The notes below the pieces were generated by a model, which did no database searches, was not told where the DNA came from, and saw only the letters and a program-made list of their open reading frames with translations. From Gambelia wislizenii (Eukaryota > Chordata > Lepidosauria > Squamata > Crotaphytidae), in assembly GCA_030847615.1 (NCBI GenBank), contig JAUMIR010000001.1, forward strand, positions 30,131,501-30,195,500: DNA of 64,000 nt. The letters run 5' to 3'. Numbering within the stretch: the first letter of the stretch is position 1; the number at the start of each line of letters is the position of its first letter. This document shows positions 36,198 to 47,503 of this stretch, in pieces. A program made the position numbers and the translations under genes.

Positions 36198-39100
36198 TTA
36201 AATGTTCCGTAACCTGTTGGTCAAACCTTCTAGTTCAATCATATCTATAAGCTTGCTTAGCCATTCTTTAATTCTAGGTGGTTCTTTCTGTTTCCACTTT
36301 TGAGCAATTACTAGCCTGGCCGCAGTTACCATATATAACATGATTCTCCAGTGTTGAATTTCTACTTTCTTTCCTAATATGTTTGTCATATTCAAAATAT
36401 AAAGTTCTGACCTAAATTCATATTCCATCTGTAGGATTTTCTTAATCATCATATGTACTCTTAATCAGAACTTTTTGATCACCTTACATTTCCACCACAT
36501 GTGAATTAGAGGACCTTCGTTGGCCTGGCATTTCCAACAATGTTTAGACAAACTCACTCCCATTTTGTTTAATCTGGCTGGCGTAAAGTACCATCAATGT
36601 GTAATTTTGACATAATTTTCCTTTAAGTTCTGGCAAGCAGTGAATCCATATGATTTATTCCTCACATTTTCCCATGCTTCTACTTCTAAGTTGTATTCTA
36701 TATCTCTTGCCCACTGTATAATGTATTCCTTTATAGCCTCTGGTTCTAAATATCTGGTCAAACAGTAGCTTATATAATTTTGCTATTCTTCTTTTCTTTT
36801 GTTCTTCCCACATTAATTCATCTAATTCATTATATTCCTGTTCTATTCCTTCATTGTTCTGATCTTCCTTGAACCTTTCTCTCAGCTGTAAATATGTAAA
36901 CCAATTAGTTTCATAATTTAGTTGTTCCTTAGATTTTAGTATAAAGTCTTTGTTGTTATCCAATACTACCATATCTTTATATCTTAAATATTGTGCTCGA
37001 TCCATTCACCTTCCAAAGAATGCTTCCTGGGAGGATGTCCATAATGGGATTTTGTTGTAAAATTTATTTTTAATTTTCTTCTACATTCTTAATAATGATC
37101 TTCTTACATAGTGATTGTTAAAGTCTCTGTTTACCTTGTCTTTTCCATAGCACAAATAAGCGTGCCACCCATATCTGTTATTGTGCCCTTCTAAGGCTAG
37201 CAACTTTTCATCTCTCAGCTTCACCCAGTCTAGTACCCATACCATTGCTGCTGTGTAATACTATATTTTCAATTCTGGTAACTTGCAACCACCTCTTTTC
37301 CTTGTGTCCGTTAAAATGACAATTTGATTCTTGGTTTCTTTTTACCCCACACAAATTCCAAGATGTCCTTTCTCCATTTCTCAAATGGCCTTTCATTGGT
37401 TAATATTGACAAATTTTGGAACAAGTGTAGTAACTTGGGAAGCACATTCATTTTAAATGCTGAAATCCTTCCCATAATGGTTGAATTTAATTTCATCCAT
37501 CTTTCAAAATTTTCTTTGACTTCCTTCCAGATTTTCGTATAATTGTTTCCAAATAGGTTGGAATTTCTTTTAGTTATCCATGTCAGGATCGTCCCTGAAT
37601 TCTGGGTTATAGAGAGGAATTCATGGAAGACCCTGACAGTTAGTTAGTTTGGGTTTGGTTCTGTCCTAGGCTTTGAAATGTCTGGGAAACGAGCCAGGCC
37701 TTTTGGTTGCCATGGGAACCCAGGTCCTACCAGGAGCTCAAGGTCAGGCAGATGGTTCAGAGCTTTCGCTCCCCCTTGCTGAACTGCCCTCCCTATGCTG
37801 CTTTCTCACGCTGGGTGTCTTTTTATCTCTATCACTGTTAGTCTGAATCTCAGTTGCAGCTTTGCATATGTTCCTGACACATGATTCCATTCCAATAAAG
37901 AACTTTATTGAAGATATGTGAGTTTGTGTTCTGTGTACATCACAATCCACAGGCCCAGGTATTTTACCTTTTTCTCTATCTTACATCTTGATTTTTAAAT
38001 TAATTCTTCCTCTTCTTGTTTTGTCAAGTTCTTTACTAGTAATGATGATTTCCCCATGTTGGTTTTAAAGCCTGAATGCTTCCCAAATTCCTCTATTGTT
38101 CTCATAATTCCTTCAGTGTTCTCCAGTGGATCTTCTACAAATAAGACAAGGTCATCAGCGAAGGCTCTTAATTTAAATTCATGTCCTTTAATTCTAACAC
38201 CTGGGATATTTTTATTCGCTCTTATGTTTCTATTGAAGACTTCTAATACTAGAATAAAAAGCAATGGAGATAGGGGGCAACCCTGTCTTGTGCCCTTCAT
38301 CACTGAGATCTTGCCAGATTTGTTCCCATTAATTATTAACTGAGCCCTCTGGGTAGTATATATTTGCTCGATTCTTTTCATAAAGTTGTCTCCCATCTCC
38401 AGTCTCTTCATTGTTTCCAACATGAAGTCCCAGTTCACGTTATCAAAGGCCTTTTCTGTGTCTATGAACAGCATAGACAGTTTTTTCTCGCTATGCTGCT
38501 CGAAGTATTACAAAAGGTCTAGTACTATCCTGGTCTTAAGTCTGATCTGCCTCCCTGAGAAAAACCACTCTGATCTTCATGTATTATGTCAGACAATACA
38601 TTCTTAAGTCTTCTAGCAAATATTGCTGTATAGATTTTGTAATCAGTGTTGAGCAAGGATATTGGTCTATAATTTGTTATCTCTTTCTTGTCTCTGCCTT
38701 CTTTAGGTATTAGCAAAATGTTTGAGTCTATCCAAGATTCTGGAATCCCCTCTTTCTCTATGTTATTTATGGTTTTTTGAAGAGGCAAAGCTAGCGTGTT
38801 TTCCAAACTCTTGTAATATATGGCAGTGAAGCCATCTGGCCCAGGGGCCTTGTTAGCTTTTAAATCCTGTATAGCTGTATTAATTTCTTCAGTTGTGACT
38901 GTCGTATTCAACATTCTCACTTGTTCCGCCGTTAATTTAAGAATTGTTTGTTTGTTTGTCTAAGTAATTCCTTAATTCCATTTTACTAGTTCTAATTTTT
39001 TTATCTTCAAAATTTTTTCTGTAATATTCATAAAATAATTTTTGATTTCTTTTTGATTTGTTGTCGTTGATTCATTATGCTTAATTTTGACAATTAGTTT

Positions 39101-40213
39101 CTTTTCTCCCTCTCTTCTCAATCTATGTGCGAGCCATCTACTAGCTTTACTCTTTTTAATTGTTTTTTAATCTCTGTCATAGATTCTAAATTTAATTGTT
39201 TCTGTATCAGTTTTATTTGCCTGACCAAACTATCACCTGGATTTTCTCTTAACTCCTCTTCTCTCTTCTTTAGTTCCTCTGATAGAAATTTGAATCTATC
39301 CATCCTTAATTTCTTTATTTCTGATCCTCTTTTTATTAGTATTCCCCGCATGACTGCCTTACCGGCATCCCAGATCATTCTCATCTGACAATCATCCATT
39401 GTATTTTCCTTAAAATATTGTTTTATCTCCAATTTTAATCTTCCCAGAAAGTTTTCATCCCTGAGTAAGGATTCATTTAATCTCCAATTGTAATCCCCCT
39501 CTTTTATTACTTTTAGTAACATTTTTATTGGGTGATGGTCCGATAATATTTTGGGCAATATATCCATGTTTATAATTCCTCCTAATAGCTTTCTGGTCAC
39601 TAGGAATAAATCAATTCATGACATTGATTTGTGACAGTCTGAATAGAATATAAAGCCTTTTTTATCACTGTATTTTGCTGTCCACACATCTTCCAATCGT
39701 AGCTCTTTCCTTAGATCAAAGAAACTTTTCGGTAATTTGCCAAATGCTCTAAGTCTTCTTATCATTGATCTATCTTTTTTGGGCTCTAGGACACCATTAA
39801 AGTCCCCGAGGATAATCAGATTTTCTCCCAGATAGTTTCCTAACGTCTTATGTAACTGTTTGTAAAATTCTCCTTGTTTTGCATTAGGAGCGTATATCCC
39901 TACTACCAGCAGTTTTAAATTCTGAAGTTGAATTTCTACCCCTATATACTGACCTGCCCCATCTTTAAATATTTCTTTTGCCTCATATTTTCGGTTAACA
40001 TATAGTGCTACCCCCCTTTTCTTTTTCTCATTAATTGCGGAGTGAAATACTGATCTCAATTTGGGGTTTCTTAGAAATCTGCTATGTTCTTCTTTTATTC
40101 TTGTCTCCTATATAGATCATGTCTAATGTCAATTTTTCAAGATAATTAAATACTTGTTTCCGCTTGTATTCCGAGTTCAATGCCTTCACATTCCAAGAAC
40201 CTATCTTAGCCAT
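36198..40213 (-). pseudogene. L1 ORF2 (endonuclease/reverse transcriptase), broken and split by an LTR
   Basis: The start MAKIGSWNVKALNS fits the L1 endonuclease opening. Downstream pieces carry ILGDFNGVLEPKKDRS (endonuclease), NKAPGPDGF and NYRPISLLN (RT), CPLSPLLFILVLEVF, and the catalytic FADD (RAFADDLVLF). The C-terminus reads MNVLPKLLHLFQNLS and ends TNRLRNI. Many stops and frameshifts occur, and a 364-base LTR lies between the KYLG segment and the MNVLPK segment. No activity is possible. Confidence 0.9.
37581..37944 (+). mobile_element. Solo LTR nested in the L1
   Basis: It begins TGTCAGGATC and ends ACATCACA, and is flanked by ATCCA at 37576-37580 and 37945-37949, a 5-base target duplication. 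AATAAA at 37894-37899 near the right end suggests plus orientation. It has no internal region. Duplication size suits Ty3/gypsy or an endogenous retrovirus; which is not decidable here. Confidence 0.85.
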
Positions 40214-40500
40214 TATTTCCGTTCTTTATTTCTTGTACCTCTACCTCCTCCTCACATATACTCCTATTATCGCCATTTCCTCCATCTTCTTCTGGATCTA
40301 CTTCTTTTCCTCCTTAATTAGAAGAAGGATGTTAGTCCTTCTTGTTCTTCTTCTTCTTGTTCTTCTTCTTCCTTTGATCTCTTTAGTTGTTCTTCCTCTT
40401 CTTCTCTCTTTTCCTTTTTCTGCTTTTCTTGCAACTTCAGATCTTTTTTAGTTTTCATTTCTCTTTCAAGGTTTTTGCAAAAATCTTTGGCTTTTTGTAC

Positions 40501-41328
40501 TCAGGCTATTCTATACCTCTTCTGTCTAAATGTAAAGGAAATACTCTCTATCCTTTCCCGCTTGTAATAAATTCCATTTCTAGTTAACATTTGGGTTATA
40601 AACCTGTAGTATTGTCTTTTCCTCAATATTGATAATGGGATATCCTGAAATATTTTGATGTCTTCTCCTTCTATTTTCAACTTCTCCTTATAACTTTGCT
40701 GTAGTATCATTTCTTTTCTTTGGGATCTTGTAAATACCATAACTATGTCCCTTGGCACTTTTTTCTCCCTTGCTATCTGGGAATTCACCCTGAATGCTTT
40801 ATCCACTTCCCCATCCAAATGATCATCCGGGCACTCAATAAATTTAGCCAAGTCTGGTATTAACCTTTCTGTCAGGTTTTCATTCATTTTCTCTGCAAGA
40901 CCTCTTAACTTGAGGCACTTCTCTCTATATCTTAATTCTTGGTTCATTATTTGAATATCTTCCTCTCCTTTAGCCTCTTGTAAGAGTTTAGTAGTTTTTT
41001 CTGTTTCTTGTACTTTTCCTTCTAAGTCTTTAATTTCAGATTTTTGATTTTGGATCTCTACATTCACTTCTTCCAGCTCTTTATAAAAATTTTCCATCTA
41101 TTTCCCTAGAATCTCTGTTTCTTTTTAATAATCCATCCTTATCTCTTTTTTCAAATCGTTCAGTTCTGTTCTGATTTCTTGTTTAAAATTCCTTAGTTCT
41201 GTTCTAAGTTCTTCCATGATCATTGATTGCATTTCTGATATTCTCAATGTTTCAATTGAACCTCTTCTAGTCATAATTTGGGTTTGGGTTTCTGGTTGTT
41301 GTCCTGTTTTCTTTTGGCCTGATGCCAT
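40501..41328 (-). pseudogene. L1 ORF1 (RNA-binding chaperone), broken
   Basis: It starts MASGQKKTGQQ, then a coiled-coil-like segment (ELRTELRNFKQEIRTEL). Two in-frame stops, just after RMDY and just before MENFY, interrupt it; the frame then continues 198 codons with LRGLAEKMNENL, IPDLAKF, VNSQIAREKKVPRDI and further residues typical of the ORF1 RRM and C-terminal domains. Total 276 codon positions, slightly short for the family. In live L1 it binds the element RNA. Confidence 0.85.
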
Positions 41329-43644
41329 TCTAATGTCTTTCTTTTTTTCTCTTTTCCAATTTTTCCTTTATCAATATTGTAATGTCTTTATTGTTTGTTG
41401 TCCTCGAATCGTTAATAAACATCTATCATTAATCTATTTTCTATTCTATTTCTCTTTTGTCTATTACCTTTATTTTTTCATTTTTCCCCAAAATTAGCGT
41501 AAATAAGTTTCCCCCATATTTTCTCCTTAACTTCTCTTACACCGTTTGTTTCCCACTTTTCCTCCTACCCCTCCTTCAAGTCACTATAATTTCTTATTTA
41601 TTATAAATTCATTGATCTCTTATTGTGAGCTTATTAATCTCTTAATTCATTTATCATTTCTTGTATCACTCTCAGTTGAAAAATTAATTGTTCAGTAACA
41701 AATTCCCTTTATAAGTTCATCCCTTAATTCAGACCTTAGTCTGACTTAAACATTCGATTCCCCCTTCAATTAATCTGTTTCTAAATTAATTTGGTTGAGT
41801 AAACTTTTACTTACTTGATATATTAGTATCGCTCTTGATATCTCCCCACCTAAACTCTTATTCCCTTTTTCATTTTCATTTCATTCCTTTCTTTAACACA
41901 TCAATTTGTAATCTTCATTAATATTAATTATTTCATTAATTAACATTTACCCAGTCACCAATTTAAATTTAAATCACAAAATGAAGTTAAATTAATTATC
42001 AAATTAAATCAATTATGACAATTAATTCAATATCCAATACAATATCTAAAATATCCTAAATATTCAATACACCAAAGATTAATTCAGTATTCAATACTCA
42101 GTATTCTGTAATCTCATAAATTCATTCCCATATTCAATTGATTCAGTAAATCATAAATTTCTAATTTTATTTATCAGCTACCACCTCGCATGCGGGATAA
42201 TAGTAAGAAATTATAAATTAATAAAACAATAACTCTATAATTCCTTTTCTTCTTCTTTCCTCCTTCTTCTCTTCTTCTTCCTTCTATCTTCCTCCTTTTT
42301 CTTCTCTCCCCTTTTCCTCTTCTCTTTTGTTTCTTCCCCTGCTGTTATCGTTTCTCTTCCTTCTCCAATAGTGCCCCAAATAATACTATTTTGTAGTTAT
42401 TCTCTCCTACTCAATTATTTTGGTTCTGTTTGCACCTTTCCACTCTGTTATCTCCAAATTTTCTCCTTCTCCACTCTCCCATCTCCACGTTTTCCTCTTT
42501 CTAGCCCACTGATTTGTATTTTTATTTTAAGTCTTGCTGCTATACTATTATACTGCTCTTATACTGTTACACTGCTGTTATTTTCCTCCTTTCCGATCTT
42601 CCCACCTCCTCTTCCCTTTTCTCTCGCTCTTCCTTGTATTCTGTATTCATATAGTCCTTTATAGTCCTTTAACAGACATTGACTCTTTATAATAATGTTA
42701 TTATTACTGTTAGTGTTCATTCCAAAACAAAAAAACCACTCCAAGAGCCTTGTTTTAAACTTACAGTCAGCGTTTTCTTGATAACTTAAAAGGGACTTAC
42801 AATCAGCGATCTTCTAATGCTATCCGCCTGCTTCATCTCTCTCCCGCTTTTCTTAAAGGGCCAGTATTAAGAAAAAAAATAGAGAGAAAGGCCAAACCAA
42901 ACAGTTTTTGTTTTTCTGGAGCAGCTCTTTTTGGCTGGTTCCTTTGCTCCTCGTTTATGGAGTGTTCTTGTTTCAAAGAAGTAACAAAAAGTTCCTCAGC
43001 CCACTGGGTTCTTACTTAATTCTTTAGTTCTGCTCCGTGTCTTAGTTGCTGGTATGGCTTCGGTCCAATGACTCTCCTGCGGTGTGGGTCTGTTCCTCGC
43101 TTCTGCTTTCCCCCCGCGGTCGGTGGACCTCTGTCCTCCGACTCGTGGGGTCTTGCAGAAGCCCCGTGGAACTCCTCCTTATTCCTCTTCTCCCACCAAG
43201 AGAGAGGGTTGTGGTTTTGGGTGTTTGTTTGTTTTTGGTCTTTCCCCCCTTTCGCACCATACTTGAATGGAGTTGAGACAGAGCTTCGTTCTCTCACGTC
43301 CACCACCCTCCCGCTCGCAACCGGAAGTCCGTAACTTAAATTAATTTGAAGAACAGCCACCTAGAATGTCTCCACTGATACCCTTCTAGTCCAAGTCAGC
43401 ACATAAATAATAAATCCATGGGTGGAGGAACACTCAGTTGATATTTTGTGACTGGGCATGATATGGTGGCTGTTCGTAGCGTCCTTTCTTTCTCAAAGTA
43501 CCTGAAATACCCTCTGCATTGCTTATGGACACACACTCCACTTTATTTTTCTCTCTCTCTCCCCACCCTCCTCTTCCTGGGCTTAGGCCAGTCATTGCTG
43601 AACTGTGGTCACTGGTTCCTGCTGTGGGTGCACAGTAGCTTGGC

Positions 43645-43790
43645 ATATAGAAACATAGGAATCTGCTTTATACTGAGTCAGACTATTGGTTGTTCTAGTG
43701 TAGTACAATACTATCAATTCTGACTGGCAGCAGTTCTCTATGGTTTAATCAGGATTCTTTCCACACCCTGCCTGGAGATCCCTGATGTTC
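43645..43790 (-). mobile_element. SINE family D, tail part
   Basis: Starts aaacataggaatctgcttta and continues with gactggcagcagttctctat and cctggagatccctgatgttc, the inverted 3' half of the tRNA SINE whose head is seen at 12930. Confidence 0.65.
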
Positions 43791-43951
43791 TCTGGTGCTC
43801 TTCCATCCAAGTCCAAACCATGCCCAACCCTCCTTAGCTTTTGAAACTGGTTGCTTTCAAGGTATTATGGGGTCAGAATCCTCTTGGTCCAGAAGGTCTC
43901 AGTCCAACTATTCCCCATTCCTTTGCCAATGTATGTTCCTTGGTTTTCCAG

Positions 43952-44084
43952 CAAAGCTGAGAACAAACAGCTGTGGCGACCTCGCAGCATGTCTGTCAAG
44001 GACAGGCAGAACTCCAAGGGCCATAGTGACCGAACTGGCAGCCTGGACAGTGAGAGCTCACCAGACTCCCGGCAGAACACCCAG
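43952..44084 (+). CDS. PACS2-like: PACS coding exon 11 of window (RxRxxS motif)
   Basis: The acceptor is ggttttccag and the donor GTTAGG; phase 2 to 0. It contains WRPRSMSVKDRQ, which fits the RxRxxS consensus and aligns with RGRSTSLKERQ of PACS2, where Ser437 is an Akt site that binds 14-3-3. PACS1 as I recall it reads KRSTPLKERQ and lacks the first Arg spacing. The exon ends SPDSRQNTQ, just before the C-terminal region. Confidence 0.96.
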
Positions 44085-44442
44085 GTTAGGATCTGTGTGT
44101 TTGGGTGTGATCTCACCAAGAGCACAGCTTAGAAGAGTGGGGAGGGGGTGTACTTTTATTTTTTTATTTTTAGTATTACTTTTATTACATTTTATTTTAT
44201 TTATATTTATATTTTTTTGTACTTTGGGGAGTACAATTCCCAGAAATCCCCCAATCCTGAAAGAAGCAAGGTGTAATAGGAATTCAGGATCCAAAAGATG
44301 CAGCAGTTTTGCAGCATCTTTTGACTTTACAAAGGGCTCTGGGGCATCTTTATTGCTTCTTTGAGGGGAGCTTTGCGTGGTGGTAGTGGGGGTTTGTGGC
44401 CAGTTGGGAAGCGTATTCACTTTGCTGGTTCTGTTACTGTAG
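44085..44442 (+). other. Intron between exons 11 and 12
   Basis: This 358-base intron contains an ATTTT-rich run at about 44155-44220 and a fragment with cccagaaatccccc, like the dispersed palindromic element. Nothing else was recognised. Confidence 0.5.
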
Positions 44443-44547
44443 GTGCCTCGGAAGTCTGTGTACGACCAGCTCAACCAGATCCTAGTCTCAGATGAACAGC
44501 TACCAGAGAGCATCATTCTGGTGAACATCACTGAGTGGCAAGGCCAG
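44443..44547 (+). CDS. PACS2-like: PACS coding exon 12 of window (start of C-terminal region)
   Basis: The acceptor is gttactgtag and the donor GTAGGA; phase 0 to 0, 35 residues. [21 protein letters not shown] and [12 protein letters not shown] are unmistakable for the PACS C-terminal region. DEQLPE-IILVN is closer to PACS2 (DDQLPENIILVN). Confidence 0.98.
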
Positions 44548-44689
44548 GTAGGAAGGCCTTAAGTTGGACAGGAATCCATTGTGGAGTGCGCCTCATCCAG
44601 CCTTTCACAACCATGCCCTTCAGATATGTTGGACTACAGTTCCAGGAATCTAGGAGTTGTAGTCTGTCATATTTGGATGACATCCAGTG

Positions 44690-45060
44690 GGAGAAGGTTG
44701 GCCTAAACCCAGTGAATACAAGAAAAGCCCTGCTGGATCAGGCCAAAGGCCTCGCTAATCCAGCACTCTGTTTTTATATTGGACCCATCAGATGTCCACA
44801 AGAAGGACACAATAGCACTGCCCCCTGCCCATGGTCCCCGGCAGCTGGTACTGAGAGCATATTTCTCCTGATCCTGGAGGCGATCTCTAGCCACCATGAC
44901 TATTATCCATTGTTAGCCTTGTCCTCTATGGATTTGTCCAATAAAGCTGGCCAAGTTGGTGGCCAGTACCACTTCTTATGGTTTAGCTATGGGATATGTG
45001 AGGATTTCCTTTCATCTGTCCTGAATCTACCACCATTAAGTTTCAGTGAATGACCTGGGG
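44690..45060 (-). mobile_element. CR1/L3-type LINE 3' region
   Basis: The sequence agccctgctggatcaggcca, ctcgctaatccagcactctg and ccagtaccacttcttatggt follow the order of a reversed CR1/L3 3' end. Confidence 0.75.
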
Positions 45061-45514
45061 TTCTCCTGTTATGGGAGAAAATCCTGTCTCTGCTCAACTT
45101 TCCTCACACCTTAGCTCAGATGAAATCAGCCAAGCCAAACTGTTCCAAAATACCAGTCAAGCCATTATCCCATTCATTCTGAGAATGAATTTCTTTGTAG
45201 CCTTTGGCATTATTTTCTTTATTTTATTAACTTATTTGTGGTTTTAAAAGTGGATTAAAAATGACCTACAACTAGAAGTATAAAAAAGTATAAAGTATAA
45301 AAAGATTAGAAAATACACTATAGAACCAGTGATAGCATTAAGTTGATATTTACAGATTGCTCTGGGGAAAAGCTTGTCTGATTTTTTAGTGTTTTCTCTT
45401 GACTTATGCTGTTTGGTGCGGTCTATTTTTAGGTTTTCCACTTCCTAAAAAGCAGTTCTACTTTTCAATGAGTTTTGAACTGCCTCTTAATATGTTAGTG
45501 CTTCCTTTGTCCAG

Positions 45515-45650
45515 AGCCATTGGTAGTGGTAGCTATGTTAGTCTGTTGGCAATACAAAACAGGCTAGTGGTATTTTTAAAGACTAATATGTTTGGTTTGG
45601 CATAAGCTTTCATGGACTCTGTACCCGACGCATAGAATATTTCCTCTATT
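45515..45650 (-). mobile_element. Hammerhead-like repeat, reversed copy
   Basis: The minus strand reads gagtccatgaaagcttatgc and acagactaacatagctacca. The core CTGATGA is lost but the GAAAGC-TTAT-GC part survives. Confidence 0.5.
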
Positions 45651-45766
45651 TCTATGCATCCTTGGGTGGGAGGGGAATGTAGGGGAATACGAATGCAAGT
45701 TGTATCTTAAAAGTTGAGAGGTGAGGTGGTCATTGTAGCATAGGTGCATAGATTCATCGCCACATA

Positions 45767-46421
45767 CAGTTGTCCCTCCACATTCGCGGGGGTTAGGGGC
45801 GTGAGACCCCCGCAAATGTGAAAAAAACACAAATAAAAACTAGGTCACGCCAACGCCCTCCCGCAACCCCGCCCCCTCCCGCCCCCCAGGAGCAGCACCA
45901 AGCCTCATCACTGCTCCCACCCACCCCCTCCCGCCCACCTCCAGGAGCAGCGATAGAGCTACCCAAGCCTCGTCGCTGCTTCCACCCGCCCCCTCCTGCC
46001 TCCCCAGGAGCAGTGATGGGGCTACCCAAACCTTGACGCTGCTTCCACCTGCCCCCTCCCGGCACTGCCCCGGAGCAGCAACGGGCTACCCAAGCCTCGT
46101 CGCTGCTTCCTCCTACCCCCTTTCAACCCCCCCCCCAGGAGCAACGATCGGGCTACCCAAGCCTCGTCGCTGCTTCCTCCTACCCCCTTTCAACCCCCCC
46201 CCCAGGAGCAACGATCGGGCTACCCAAGCCTCGTCACTGCTTCCTCCCCCCCTCTCCCCCCCCCGAGTAGCGACAGGGCTACCCAAGCCTCGTTGCTGCT
46301 TTCCCCCCTTCCCCCCCCAGGAACAGCAACCCATTGCAGTGTTTTGGATGGGGGGGCGTTCCCAAAACCACGAATAGTCAAAACCGCAAATCTTAAAGCC
46401 GCAAATGTGGAGGGGCAACTG
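45767..46421. mobile_element. pogo/Tigger-like element with internal minisatellite
   Basis: The ends cagttgtccctccacattcg and the inverted cagttgcccctccacatttg are flanked by TA on both sides. Between lie about seven C-rich tandem units of 60-67 bases, each with gctacccaagcctcgt-gctgctt. No transposase frame. Confidence 0.85.
45885..46330. repeat. C-rich minisatellite inside the pogo-like element
   Basis: Unit starts are near 45892, 45955, 46018, 46084, 46150, 46216 and 46278. The units from 46084 and 46150 are almost identical (period 66). Plus-strand frames read as Pro/Ser-rich peptides but are not genes. Confidence 0.9.
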
Positions 46422-46800
46422 TATATGTTAATCTGTTGGTGTTACGTTACTCTTATCAGGTGCCTTGTCTATCCAGTAACCTCTCCGTGTCCATCATTTT
46501 ATTCCCACAGTAGCCACCCAAGTCTGCAAGCAGATTCTTCTGCTCACGTTCCCCAGCGATTGTCATTCGGAGGCATGCTACCTCCAGTACTGGACATAAT
46601 ACATAGCTAGCATGACTGCTGACTACTGATAGCCTTATCCTCCATGGATTTGTTTAATCCCTCTTAAAACCATCCATATTATTTGCCATTGTTATAACTT
46701 GTGTTATCCCATGGATATAGTACCTATCAAGTGAGTTTGTAAAACATTTGCTTTCCTGTTTTATCTTCCTGGCTCCAAGTTTGTGGTTTTGTATCAACAG

Positions 46801-46907
46801 TATCTGTGTGATCAGCTCCAAGAACACAAGCAGCCCATTGTCTCCACCTGCTCCATGGCAGATGTCCAGGCTGCCTTCAACACAATTGTTGCTCGCATCC
46901 AGAGATA
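46801..46907 (+). CDS. PACS2-like: PACS coding exon 13 of window
   Basis: The acceptor is gtatcaacag and the donor GTGAGT; phase 0 to 2. It encodes [12 protein letters not shown] through [31 protein letters not shown] is the PACS2 form; PACS1 reads VEVQAVLSALLTRIQR. Confidence 0.97.
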
Positions 46908-47348
46908 GTGAGTATCACCTGTTAAGCAACAGTGGACCCAACAGCAAGCATACTGCAGTAGTTTCCCAAGCTCACCTCTTGGGAAGAGCTTTTGGGGTTA
47001 AGGGTATGTAAGACAGGTAAATGGCTTTGGTTTTAGCCTCAGGAAAGGGGACACCTCCTTTGTTTAGTCTAGCCTTCCACAACCCCATATTCACTACTCT
47101 CCAGATGATGATTCCATCACCCCTACCCAGCCTAGTCATTACCTTGCTGATCTGGGGAATGGGAGTTATAATCTAACACATCTGGAGAGCACAAGATTGG
47201 GAAGGGCCAGTGTAATCCAGTGGAAAATAAACTCTAGGCTGAAGTGGGGTTGTGATGTTGCAGTAATGACAGGGATTGTGCTTTGGGTGTCCTGTCCTGG
47301 AGTTCTTACCTTGCAACCATCTCAGCATCTTCTCTCCCCCCGCCACAG
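46908..47348 (+). other. Intron between exons 13 and 14
   Basis: This is a 441-base intron with no recognised element. Confidence 0.5.
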
Positions 47349-47503
47349 CTGTAACTGCAACTCCCACATGCCTCCCCCAGTGAAAGTGGCCGTGGCGGGG
47401 GATCAGAGCTACCTGAGCATCGTCCTGCGCTTCTTTGTGGAGCAGCTGGCCAGCAAGACTCCAGACTGGCTCAACTACCTCCGTTTTCTCGTGGTGCCCT
47501 TGG
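47349..47503 (+). CDS. PACS2-like: PACS coding exon 14 of window
   Basis: The acceptor is cccgccacag and the donor GTAAGA; phase 2 to 1. It encodes [18 protein letters not shown], then ILRFF-like and [13 protein letters not shown] segments, ending [13 protein letters not shown] and KTPDWL are PACS2-type; SSMP-like HMPPPVKV leans to PACS1. Local GC is higher than in the flanking introns. Confidence 0.98.

Larger units (their letters stand above)
35638..43330 (-). mobile_element. Full-length L1 retrotransposon, antisense to the gene
   Basis: GTAACTTAAATTAAT occurs at 35623-35637 and again, identically, at 43331-43345: a 15-base target-site duplication that fixes both ends. Length is 7693 bases, or 7324 without the nested LTR and its duplicated 5 bases. 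On the minus strand there is a GC-rich 5' start, about 2 kb of 5' UTR, ORF1, ORF2 and a short A/T tail. Both ORFs carry stops and frameshifts, so it is inactive. Confidence 0.95.
34660..43951 (+). other. Intron between exons 10 and 11 (9.3 kb)
   Basis: Over 80 percent is transposon: the hAT-like element, then the full-length L1 with its nested LTR. About 35393-35622 and 43346-43640 are short unique stretches. A reversed family D SINE lies at 43645-43790. Confidence 0.7.
44548..46800 (+). other. Intron between exons 12 and 13
   Basis: It carries a CR1/L3-type LINE end, a reversed hammerhead-like repeat (45515-45650) and a minisatellite-bearing pogo-like element. A second CR1-like piece is at about 46540-46680. 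Confidence 0.6.

Noticed and set aside
37995..40213. Active reverse transcriptase gene
   Set aside because: The FADD motif and endonuclease residues are present, but frames are broken repeatedly and an LTR splits the gene; it is a dead L1.
43795..44364. Open frame of 189 codons spanning exon 11
   Set aside because: Wrong frame for PACS across the exon and runs into introns on both sides.
45885..46377. Proline-rich protein frame over the minisatellite
   Set aside because: Frames arise from the C-rich tandem units within a pogo-like MITE; all three frames stay open for the same trivial reason.
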